In this document: piece after piece, positions 13,694 to 22,500 of the stretch
How the letters are laid out: each line of letters opens with the position of its first letter
How positions within the stretch are numbered: position 1 is the stretch's first letter
DNA from: a virus
Virus record (IMG/VR): IMGVR_UViG_3300002143_000031
Coordinates: 1 to 39,267 of that record
Length of the DNA stretch: 39,267 bases
Direction: 5' to 3' (one strand)
The notes under the pieces: model-generated
What the model saw: only the letters and a program-made list of their open reading frames with translations
Databases searched by the model: none
Told to the model about the DNA's origin: nothing
Program-made: the position numbers and the translations under genes

Positions 13694-14420
13694 TTTTATA
13701 TGTCTTAAATGGGGAGATAAGTATGACTCATCCTTTGTAAATAGGATGCATACTATGATTAATCGTAATTGTAAAGTACCATTTATTCTACATTGTTGTA
13801 CAGAAGATCCTAGAGATATTATTGATATAGTTAATATAATTCCTTTACCAGAACATTATTGTTTAGAAACATTTTGGTGGAAATTATGGATTACTTCAAA
13901 TGAATTCCCGATAAAAGATAAGTGTATATTCTTAGATTTAGATACAGTAATTCAGAATGATTTATCTGATCTTATAGAATATTCTCCAGAAGATAAATTA
14001 GTTATTCTTGAAGCAAGGTGGAGACATATCAACCGTCTCCCCGATATGTCTCACACAAATTCTAGTATAATAGTATGGGATTCCAATAAGAGAGATGATA
14101 TAATCTTTGATACATTTATAAAATCATCGGATCGTATTATGTTAAAATATCCTGGAAATGATGATTATACTGAACAGAACTTTCCAGAATTATGTATCAC
14201 ATTACCCCATGAATGGTTTTATTGTCGAGTATGGGGATATGATGATAGTGATGATAATAGATACAGATATCTAATAGACCCATATCACGATGTATGGGGT
14301 ATCGATTTAGTATTATATAGAATGCCCGAAAGGATGATTTGTATTTTTAATGGTATTAGAGAAAGTGAAGGTATAGATTCTAGAATATATCAAGGGTTCG
14401 AACATTATTGGAAAGATTGA
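13686..14420 (+). CDS. glycosyltransferase-like protein (GT-A, DxD), paralogue
   Basis: 244 residues. NFICLKWGDKYDSSFVNRMHTMI and VPFILHCCTED parallel the gene at 12475, and D84-L-D86 in CIFLDLDTVIQNDL is the DxD nucleotide-sugar motif. The C-terminal LPHEWFYCRVWGYDDSDD and ICIFNGIRESEG segments, ending in HYWKD, resemble phage GT families where a late His/Trp box binds the sugar diphosphate. It overlaps the previous gene by 8 nt. Its 3' end overlaps the convergent gene at 14405 by 16 nt. Donor and acceptor unknown. Confidence 0.72.
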   Translation: MINFICLKWGDKYDSSFVNRMHTMINRNCKVPFILHCCTEDPRDIIDIVNIIPLPEHYCLETFWWKLWITSNEFPIKDKCIFLDLDTVIQNDLSDLIEYSPEDKLVILEARWRHINRLPDMSHTNSSIIVWDSNKRDDIIFDTFIKSSDRIMLKYPGNDDYTEQNFPELCITLPHEWFYCRVWGYDDSDDNRYRYLIDPYHDVWGIDLVLYRMPERMICIFNGIRESEGIDSRIYQGFEHYWKD

Positions 14421-15055
14421 ATATCCTGAACCATTTCTTCCCACATACTCTGATCTCTTATAACATATGATACGGTAAGCCTAGGTTCATATGTTTTTGC
14501 ACAATGCCACATAATTTTATCTGGTTCTTTATCAGAACCATAGTATCCAACCTTTGCAGTCCATCCTGGAAGATCTTCTATACGAATAATTTTATCAGAT
14601 AATAAATCTAAATATTCAAAATATCCATTACCATATTTAGAATAAGTCATCAATAGGTTTTGGCCAGGACAATTACAATTATTATGCCAAGCTATAAACC
14701 CAGTTATTGGATAATACATTTTTAATGCTGAAAACCCAACTCCAATAGAATCCATAACTCCATCATCTAATATTTTTTTAGTTTCTTCCCAACCATCTGG
14801 TGTAACTCTTTTAGGAGATACATTCATATCAAAGCCATATGCATGTAGTGGAAATGCTGTTTCCATTACAGGTTTTGAACGTCTTTCGTTTAGATAATCA
14901 TATGAACAAAATTTTTCACAATCTGTGGAATCATATTTTACTATTGTATCACATGGTAAATTATCAAAAACTTCAATTGGACTATTTAAAATATTATCTG
15001 AAAACGTATTTAAAGTTTTAATTAATTTTTTATTTTTTATAGATATTTTCCGCAT
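14405..15055 (-). CDS. putative 2OG-Fe(II) oxygenase-like protein with HxN in place of HxD
   Basis: 216 residues. The core YPITGFIAWHNNCNCPGQNLLMTYSKYGNGYFEYLD, then DLPGWTAKVGYYGS, then KIMWHCAKTYEPRLTVSYVIRD has the outline of a double-stranded beta-helix oxygenase: H124-N-N126, H184 and R192. The usual iron-binding Asp is Asn here, which may mean altered metal binding (as in some halogenases with Gly/Ala) or loss of catalysis. A related protein seems common near tail genes of T4-like marine phages, from memory. It overlaps the upstream glycosyltransferase-like gene by 26 nt, so the two are co-transcribed. Confidence 0.5.
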   Translation of the reverse strand: MRKISIKNKKLIKTLNTFSDNILNSPIEVFDNLPCDTIVKYDSTDCEKFCSYDYLNERRSKPVMETAFPLHAYGFDMNVSPKRVTPDGWEETKKILDDGVMDSIGVGFSALKMYYPITGFIAWHNNCNCPGQNLLMTYSKYGNGYFEYLDLLSDKIIRIEDLPGWTAKVGYYGSDKEPDKIMWHCAKTYEPRLTVSYVIRDQSMWEEMVQDIQSFQ

Positions 15056-15755
15056 ATATTTTATCTTTATTTAACGTGTAATGAAATATAATAGGATCTT
15101 TAGTAGTTTCTTTTTTATTATAATTATTTACAAAATTCCACCTAGCATCTTCACCAGGGAATACATCTAATTTAAGAGAAGAGTATTTATCACTTGTATA
15201 TAGTCGATAGAATGTATATTGATCCCAAGGGCGCATTTTAGTACTATGTTGGGGCCATAACCATTCTTCACAATCTTTTTGTATAACATATTCTTTCCAC
15301 CAATCTTCCATAAATTCAATTATCAATGGTGAGTTTTTATATAAGAATACACCGCAATGCCATACCATAGTTTCAGTATTTGATATTATGATATTAGCAG
15401 CAGAATATTTTCTGATTTTAGTTAGCATAATATCAGTATCATTACCTAATTGGTCAAATATATTAATAATCTCACCATCTCGAACTTCGCAATCTGCATC
15501 GATGTATGCAGTTATATCATACGTTGTTTTTGAGAGTGCATATAATTTAGCACGAGTGTGGTATGGTGCTGTTAGATCAACAAAATGAAAGTACCTTCGA
15601 TCTGATTCATCAAAAAGTTCTTTACTTGTACATAATGTTATTTTAGCTTCAGGATAGAAATCTAATATAGACCTTGCTAAATTAATAGCGGAGGTATAAT
15701 AAATTTTAGATAACGATGCTACAATTAAAAACCCATTATTATTCTGATGGGGCAT
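15030..15755 (-). CDS. glycosyltransferase-like protein (GT-A, DAD)
   Basis: 241 residues. FLIVASLSKIYYTSAINLARSIL is a typical first Rossmann strand and helix of nucleotide-diphospho-sugar transferases, AKITLCTSKELFDES follows, and D86-A-D88 in YDITAYIDADCEV is the metal motif. The late MVWHCGVFLYKNSPLIIEFMEDWW and WPQHSTKMRPWDQYTFYRLY segments match the acceptor/helix region of such enzymes. It sits directly downstream of fibre-associated genes with a 17-nt overlap, which would suit glycosylation of fibres or of host surface sugars; this is inference. Confidence 0.68.
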   Translation of the reverse strand: MPHQNNNGFLIVASLSKIYYTSAINLARSILDFYPEAKITLCTSKELFDESDRRYFHFVDLTAPYHTRAKLYALSKTTYDITAYIDADCEVRDGEIINIFDQLGNDTDIMLTKIRKYSAANIIISNTETMVWHCGVFLYKNSPLIIEFMEDWWKEYVIQKDCEEWLWPQHSTKMRPWDQYTFYRLYTSDKYSSLKLDVFPGEDARWNFVNNYNKKETTKDPIIFHYTLNKDKIYAENIYKK

Positions 15756-16233
15756 CTTCAGTTACTTCTTGAACTGGGGATGGATCATCGAGTTCTTTCA
15801 TTAATAATATTGTAGTATATGCTTGAACTTCTATTGCAGTTTTAGATTTTCTAATAAGTGCTTTTAATTCTCTTTTTATAGAATTTTTAATAATTGGTAT
15901 TTCAAATGCTTCTAATTTAATTGAAAATAATTCCTCTTGTTTAATTGCATTAATTTCTATATTTTTCCGATCAATTTCGTCTATACGTGCTTTTTCTTTT
16001 TCATCATTCAATTTTAATATGTAATCTGTAGTAGCAGCATCTATTGCTTCAATACCAAATTCATTCATAATGGCGACCCAATCTGAATGGGGTTCTTCTG
16101 AAATTGAAACAGAGGCGTCAAATTTATTAATATTCCCATCATCGAGTTCAATTATAATTTGACACCCGATTGAAGTCTTCGCATTATTAGACCATGTTGG
16201 GTTTTTAATTTTTCTTGAAATTATATTAGCCAT
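15739..16233 (-). CDS. fibre-associated protein of unknown function
   Basis: 164 residues. An N-terminal beta-rich part (NIISRKIKNPTWSNNAKTSI, CQIIIELDDGNINKFDASVSI) is followed by a long charged helical segment (about residues 70-150, LNDEKEKARIDEIDRKNIEINAIKQEELFSIKLEAFEI), probably a coiled coil. It directly follows the YTG-repeat fibre gene (gap 3 nt) and overlaps the next gene by 17 nt. The layout resembles small proteins found beside tail fibres in marine myoviruses, possibly an attachment or assembly factor. No family can be named. Confidence 0.5.
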   Translation of the reverse strand: MANIISRKIKNPTWSNNAKTSIGCQIIIELDDGNINKFDASVSISEEPHSDWVAIMNEFGIEAIDAATTDYILKLNDEKEKARIDEIDRKNIEINAIKQEELFSIKLEAFEIPIIKNSIKRELKALIRKSKTAIEVQAYTTILLMKELDDPSPVQEVTEDAPSE

Positions 16234-16236
16234 TTG

Positions 16237-17322
16237 TTATATTCCTATCTTAAACCATAAACTTACATTTGAAATTGTTTCCGTACTAGCAGTTACAACA
16301 AGTCCTGTATAATATCCTGTATACGTACCAGTATACGTATTGGCCCTCGCTCCAGCATAAGATCCTATATAAGAACTAACATAAGATCCTGTATAATATC
16401 CTGTATAATATCGTGGATACGAACCATTGACAGAACCCGAGAAATAACGAACATAATATAATGTTGTATTTCGTGTATAAGCATGGTCCCTCGCTCCAGC
16501 ATAAGATCCTGTATACGAACTACTATAATATCCTGTATAGTTTCCTGTATACGCACCTGTATAAGAAAGATTTTCAACTGTACGCCTAGTATCTGAGAAA
16601 GTGTCACCCATCTTTATCCAAGTGCCACCTGCTGGTGCTGATTCTCCAACTGAATATGTACCAATTCCAGTGCTATTAACATAATCAGCCCACATTGGAA
16701 ACATTGAAGCTATATCAACGTCTGATAATTCACGCATTCCACCAGAAACTGTTTTTAAAGGAAGTGTTACAGAAGGTACTGTGCTGGGACTAATGCATCT
16801 CCATAATATAGTTGTAAAACTACCACCACTTAAACTATTTGTTATAGTTGCAATATTTGCCCAAGTGCCACCACTTGTCGGTGCCGTTGGTTTAAGAACA
16901 TACGAACCTGTATTATACGCTGCTAAATATGCACTTACTGATTTTGATAAAAACTCTCCCCCAATTTCATCATTATTTAATTCCATCAACCCATTTGCGT
17001 TAGGCCCTTGATAATTAATTTTAAGTGGTCTAATTGGAGTTCCAATTGCTGGATCGGTTCGATTTTGTTTAAATGAATATACAGTTGATATTACATTTGT
17101 TCCAACTGGATGGTCTCCAACTGCATATGGTCGAATGGTATCGGCAAATTCTCCAATACTTGTACCAGTTGCACCATTTACAGTAAGACTTAAATAAGTA
17201 TTATTTATTAATTCTGAAGCAAGTATATAAGAAGTATAATTTATCTCAGCATCAGTCATCTCCTGTACCCCTAGTACAGTATTACTGACATCATATTTTA
17301 TTTTTACTGGTCTACTCGCCAT
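16237..17322 (-). CDS. tail fibre-like protein with Tyr-Thr-Gly repeats
   Basis: 361 residues. The first two thirds contain three divergent copies of a module recognisable by GVQEMTDAEI (about 18-27), GLMELNNDEI (111-120) and GMRELSDVDI (195-204). Residues 253-340 are a low-complexity run of Y-x-G triplets (YTGAYTGNYTG..., YTGYYTGSY...), with SYAGAR appearing twice. The protein ends in a compact SLWFKIGI tail. AAGGAATATTAATG provides a Shine-Dalgarno sequence. Tyr-rich triplet repeats of this kind occur in fibres of marine phages and are likely extended fibre shafts. It lies downstream of the longer fibre, so a distal receptor-binding or adhesion role is plausible. Confidence 0.65.
   Translation of the reverse strand: MASRPVKIKYDVSNTVLGVQEMTDAEINYTSYILASELINNTYLSLTVNGATGTSIGEFADTIRPYAVGDHPVGTNVISTVYSFKQNRTDPAIGTPIRPLKINYQGPNANGLMELNNDEIGGEFLSKSVSAYLAAYNTGSYVLKPTAPTSGGTWANIATITNSLSGGSFTTILWRCISPSTVPSVTLPLKTVSGGMRELSDVDIASMFPMWADYVNSTGIGTYSVGESAPAGGTWIKMGDTFSDTRRTVENLSYTGAYTGNYTGYYSSSYTGSYAGARDHAYTRNTTLYYVRYFSGSVNGSYPRYYTGYYTGSYVSSYIGSYAGARANTYTGTYTGYYTGLVVTASTETISNVSLWFKIGI
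16303..16566 (-). repeat. Tyr-Thr-Gly triplet repeat region in fibre gene
   Basis: Within the fibre gene, residues 253-340 are made of YTG/YAG/YIG triplets in two blocks separated by a less regular stretch. On the DNA this appears as many near-copies of CCTGTATA-type 9-mers (plus strand). Slippage or recombination between copies would alter fibre length. Confidence 0.7.
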
Positions 17323-17361
17323 TAATATTCCTTGTATTCAAATTAATCATATTTGTATTTA

Positions 17362-19242
17362 TTAAGGGAATACTTGAGTACCAGCGACGTTATATATTTT
17401 TATTGCACCGCCACCACTTCCGACAGTAGTTGCTATACTAACACTTCCTAGATTATTTACAGTAGCAGTACCATTTATAGCACCAGTTAACGTTATATTA
17501 AAATCATGAACGTCTACTGTTAAAGTTGGAGGGGTTGTACCTGTATTTAAATATACATCAATACCTTGTTCAGTATTTGGAGTATCAAACATTGCACCTA
17601 TAACAGTCCGTATAGTTGGTGCAATATCAACACTAGATGCAGTAGTTATATGCCCATATGTATCGAGTGTTAAACTCTGTATAACTGATGATGTTCCAGT
17701 ATTAGTTATAGTCGCCTGGGTTGATGTATCGGCATGTTCAATTTTAATAGCATCAGTACTACCATCAGTGCTAGTGTATAAATTTATACCACCACCCTTA
17801 ACAATAGTTAAAGTATCTTGATATACATCTGCGGATTGGGTAGTATTAACATTTTGGGTTCCCCAAGTATATCCACTATCTGTTCCTGCAATTGCAATAT
17901 TACCAAAATCATTAATAGTCATTCCGGTAGTTGTGATAGTTTGCACATGCCCGTATGTATCAAATGTTAATGCTAAATCTTGAATAACAGTTCCACCAGA
18001 ATTGTCTACACTAAAATTAACAATTGGTGAGGTATCTGCATGGTTAACAGTCCATGTTCTTTTATCTGCTGATTGTGATGTTGTAATTGCATTACCAGCA
18101 GTAACTTGTCCAGTAACATATAGACTGGTAACTCCATCATATATAGCCCATGCGTCATCAGTTTCATTCCATAATATAGAAGAATTAGTAGATGTACCCC
18201 TTTCAATTTCAAATCCAGAATTTTGAGTAGGTGCGGCAGTAACATCATTATTCAAAATTATGATATTATCTGAAATAGCGAGTTCAGCAAGTTGGGATGA
18301 ACCACTAACTGTTAGATCAGTAGCAACAATTAATGAATTGTTCATTGTTACATCACCATTAAATGTTGATGTATCTGTTGCATGATCACCAGATGTTATA
18401 CCAGATAAGAATATTGGTTTTTCAGTAAATGTTTTTACACCAGATATATTTTGTGCAGAAGTAATTTTAACTGTATTTACATCGTAACTTGTTGCAATTG
18501 TAACATTACCAAGATTAGTCATCGTGGCAGAACCTGTCACGGCACCAGTTAATGTAATTAGAGGATCATTAACATTAAAATCTATTTTATTAGTAGAAGA
18601 ATTATATGTTACATCAATACCGCTTTCAGTATTACCTGTTATGAAATCTACAATATTAGCAGAGTCCATAATAAATGGGGTTATAGGGTCTCCATTAGAA
18701 TCTATGCGCTGTAAATGCCATTCTTTATTAGACTCATCCCAATAAATTCTTACATCTACCCTAGGATCTAATGATGAATCTAATCCACGAGTAACTATAA
18801 TACCACCATCTCCAGTAATTAATGAAGTAGTATCGCCAAGAGTTAACCAAGTGGTTTGTAAATTAACATTAGCACCAGTACCCCCAAAAATAAGAGTACC
18901 GTTAGTGATATCAAGTGTCCCATTAATAGTAATAGTTTTATCAACGCCTGTTGAAATATTTGATTCAATAGTTTGTATTGTATTATTATTACCATTAACT
19001 GTAGAATGCGTTAAATCTAATTTTAATGTATTTTGATATCTTGATAATTCTAATGTATCGCCAGCAGTAAGCCTAACATCTAGGTCATCTGATAATTCTA
19101 TAACAGCATCTACAATATTATTAGAGTCTAATGGTGTATAGTCAAGTAAGGTTTGATTATCTCCTAATTGGACCCCAAGTTCATTTGTAGATAATCTCCA
19201 CTCATTAAAAGTGTTTATTGCTTGTACGTTAATTAGTGCCAT
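17362..19242 (-). CDS. long tail fibre-like structural protein
   Basis: 626 residues, beta-rich and Thr/Ser/Asn-rich. It has duplicated motifs: ITLTGAVTGSATMTNLGNVTIAT near the middle recurs as ITLTGAINGTATVNNLGSVSIAT at the C-terminus, and a TFDTYGHVQTITTTG block recurs as TLDTYGHITTASS. The segment TFTEKPIFLSGIT...LAISDNIIILNNDV...SILWNETDDAWAIYD is typical of T4-like marine phage fibre/virion proteins. GTAGGATCAAATG gives a Shine-Dalgarno sequence. Its start overlaps the 89-residue gene by 14 nt. A role as a trimeric fibre attached to the baseplate is likely; which fibre is uncertain. Confidence 0.7.
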   Translation of the reverse strand: MALINVQAINTFNEWRLSTNELGVQLGDNQTLLDYTPLDSNNIVDAVIELSDDLDVRLTAGDTLELSRYQNTLKLDLTHSTVNGNNNTIQTIESNISTGVDKTITINGTLDITNGTLIFGGTGANVNLQTTWLTLGDTTSLITGDGGIIVTRGLDSSLDPRVDVRIYWDESNKEWHLQRIDSNGDPITPFIMDSANIVDFITGNTESGIDVTYNSSTNKIDFNVNDPLITLTGAVTGSATMTNLGNVTIATSYDVNTVKITSAQNISGVKTFTEKPIFLSGITSGDHATDTSTFNGDVTMNNSLIVATDLTVSGSSQLAELAISDNIIILNNDVTAAPTQNSGFEIERGTSTNSSILWNETDDAWAIYDGVTSLYVTGQVTAGNAITTSQSADKRTWTVNHADTSPIVNFSVDNSGGTVIQDLALTFDTYGHVQTITTTGMTINDFGNIAIAGTDSGYTWGTQNVNTTQSADVYQDTLTIVKGGGINLYTSTDGSTDAIKIEHADTSTQATITNTGTSSVIQSLTLDTYGHITTASSVDIAPTIRTVIGAMFDTPNTEQGIDVYLNTGTTPPTLTVDVHDFNITLTGAINGTATVNNLGSVSIATTVGSGGGAIKIYNVAGTQVFP

Positions 19243-19498
19243 TTGATCCTACTTTTTCCAATATTTGAGTTAACATTGATTTTATATCTGCAACTTCATT
19301 TTTCAATTTATCCATCTCATTCAATTGAATAGTTCTATCTTGCTTTCTTTTTAAAGCTCTAAGATACTCTTTCCTATTGGTATTTATAATTGCTTTACTA
19401 GAAGAATCCCTGAACAAATACTGATTATTCTCTACAGGAATATATCCATTAGTATTTTTTATATTTTCTTCTGAACTATTTGAATCTGTACTACTCAT
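19229..19498 (-). CDS. small coiled-coil protein between DUF4815 and fibre genes
   Basis: 89 residues. The first half is polar and disordered-looking; the second half (LKRKQDRTIQLNEMDKLKNEVADIKSMLTQILEKV) is a regular heptad pattern that predicts a coiled coil. Located between a large virion protein and the fibre, with a 14-nt overlap into the fibre gene, it probably links or trimerises fibre components. AGGAAAGTAAAATATTATG provides a Shine-Dalgarno sequence. No known family recognised. Confidence 0.6.
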   Translation of the reverse strand: MSSTDSNSSEENIKNTNGYIPVENNQYLFRDSSSKAIINTNRKEYLRALKRKQDRTIQLNEMDKLKNEVADIKSMLTQILEKVGSNGTN

Positions 19499-19520
19499 AA
19501 TATTTTACTTTCCTATACTA

Positions 19521-22500
19521 TTAAACATAAATGGCTATAGCCCTGAAGTCTTTACATTTTGGTACGAATGAACTATTTGTTGATTTTAAAACAATCTTGA
19601 ATGCCATACTTGAAAATAATTGACTTGTAGAAATATCATCACCTATTTGATCTATAGTATATTCAATTTCACGATATTTATTTGGATTTTCATCTACAAT
19701 AATAGCTTCATCTGGTTGATGTAATATCCAAGGTAATGTATCAAAATTACTATCAGAAGATGTAGATACTTTATAATATAATTCAATGTATGTAGAAGAT
19801 GGTCTATTAACATTTGCCAAAACTCGTATTTGATTTGCTTGACTATCAAGTGAAATGCGTCTAGTTATATATTTACATATAGCAGAACCACCATTGGGCT
19901 CGAGTTCAGATACAAAGTTTTCAACATAATTTGTATTATCTATATTAGAAGTATCTGAAGGGTTATCTATCAAATTAGCAATAGCAAATATTGACATCCT
20001 ATCCAAATCTATAATTGGAGAAAGGTAACTATTACCAACTAACGTAGCAGTTGCAGTAAATCCTGGCCCAGCGAGTTGATTGTCAGTACTTGGTACGCAT
20101 TGGATTCTGTTGAAATACGTATTTTGGTTAGCAATAACATTAAATGGTGATGACACTACATATGCTTGTTCAGAACCTGGCAAACTTGTTCCAGTGGCTG
20201 TAGAAGCAGTCCAATTTATATTAGTATCTGGAAGAACTAATTGTTGAGACGACAGTTGCATATTATTCATTAAAATATTTCTGTTGAAATATACAGCTGT
20301 ACCACCAACACGTCCATCAGAATTTGCAACAGTTTCTGAATTTACAATAAAGAAATCCTTTTCAACTCTTTCTATAAGCAATTCTTTATTAATTTCTACT
20401 ATTGGTATACCATTAACCACAAGACTAGCATTAGGTGCAACTCCACTAATAGTTACATATGAACCATTAAATAATCCATGATTCTTTGAATATACTCTTA
20501 ATTTTGTTGAACCATTTATAGTTTCAATAGAATCTGGTGCTAATTTCTTAGGTTGTACATCTACGTTATGGAATGCCGCGACACCTTGTGTAACAAAATT
20601 TGCACGATTCAATTTAAATTTGAGATCTTTCTCTTGTTCAGGTGTCCATGTAGATGCATTTTGAGATTTAAAGAATACGCCTAAATATGGTTGTTTAGAT
20701 ATACGATATGCTGGAGTAGATACATCAAATCCCCCCATCTCTGATACCCAAACTTTAGGTTTATCTGACATAGAAATAATCACAATTGCATATTCTACAC
20801 CTTGTTGTAGATGTACAGGTGCTTGAAATGTGAATTTAGTAGCAACTGAAGCATCTTCTGAAATATTGTTAACATTTAATATTTTTGTAACATTAGAAAA
20901 AGGCAAAATTGTCGTTGAAGGTTGGCCAACTAAAGTAGTTACTATATGTAAAGTTACAGGGATATTCTCATCAACTTGTTGAAAATATAAATCTATACTT
21001 GTTGCAAAGATACCTCCTGGCGCATCAACCATAAATGTTTGAGCAAGAGGTTCTCTCCATCCAATAACCCTTTGAGTACTAGACCTAACTATATCTACTA
21101 CAATTTGGTTTGAATTAAGAGCTGTACGATCAAACTTTGGAACTCTAGTGGATAGAATAACATTCTCTTGACTTTCTAAAAGTCCTGCAGCTTCATACAC
21201 AGCTTCAGCTGATGTTGTAGAATCTGATGTAATGTTATCGATAGAATCTGTTAATTGAAATACTCTAGACCCAGTTCTAAACCTTAATTGATCATTATTT
21301 GGAATAATGAAGAATCCAGATATAGTTCCAGATGCATTGGTAATTAATTCAGCAGAAGCTGCAAGCCCTATACTTGCTGGCCAGGATGTTTCATTGTTAA
21401 ATGTATATGCAGAAGTGTATGATGGATTAGCATTTGTAAAATCTGTAAAAGACCAAAACTGAGTAGTCTGAGTAGTGTATGGTGTGATATTTTTACCATC
21501 AAAGAAAGCATATACTTTAGTATTTGGTTTCATCATTTTTGCTTCAAATGATACTATCCTTGAACGCATAAATGGTATAAAATTAATTTCAACAACTCTA
21601 TCGCCAAGATTGTTAGTTATTGTATCTGGAACCACTTCAGTTCTTATTCCATCTCTACTTTGCGAACTAGTAGTTGTAGTTATAACATTAGTAGTTTCTA
21701 TTAGCTCTCTGAAGACCCAACTTGTACCACCCGAAGAACGATCTGTCGTAGAACCAGACCAATTAGTCTGCCATTCATTCCAAACAGTACCAGTAACACC
21801 AGTTGCATCCGCTAAATCTTTAAATGCATCATAGATACCTTCTTGGTCGATAATAACCTCTGGACGATTTTCAGTATCTTTCCAGTTGTCCGACTCTGGA
21901 GATAATTGCATATCTCCTCTCCATGTAAATACATTATAAGGATTTACAAATTCTGGGTATGATGCATATGGTTGTTCTATATAATCTACTTCATCATAAT
22001 CTAATGTTAGTAATGACCCAGTTTTCACTACATTGCTTGAAGAACTTGTAAACAATTTTAATCTAACTTCATTCTCAGTAAATTGCGGCCTCATGATTCC
22101 TAAAGATTTATCCATAGATACTGAATAATCTGGATGACTTGGATATCCAACATTATGCCCATAGAAATTATCTACAATAAACCCATTTTTAAAATGTTGT
22201 AAATCTATTTGGTAATTAGCAGTGTCTTTTTCAAGTAAAGATAAACTTGTATAGTATTCTAAATTTTTAAGACGACCTTCCAATCTACCGATATCACGCA
22301 TAGTATATCGTTTATTGTCAATCATTTTAGGCTGAATACTTTGTGGTCCAAATGTATATGATCCAACTCGTAATTCATATAACGTCATTGAATCTTGTAC
22401 ATCCCTTGGCATTTCAGGGTTTAATGCTGGAACACCTTCTACGATTCCAAATGTACCATATTTATCAACATAAACTTTATCAGTACGATTTAAATAATAA

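Noticed and set aside
16303-16566. CRISPR-like array
   Set aside because: The DNA repeats are short, contiguous and in frame with fibre triplets, without spacers.
16365-16607. 80-residue alternative frame
   Set aside because: It is an out-of-frame reading of the YTG repeat in the fibre gene, not an independent gene.
21475-21834. 119-residue plus-strand frame
   Set aside because: It lies entirely antisense inside the DUF4815 gene, has no ribosome-binding site and has low-complexity hydrophobic content; a shadow frame.
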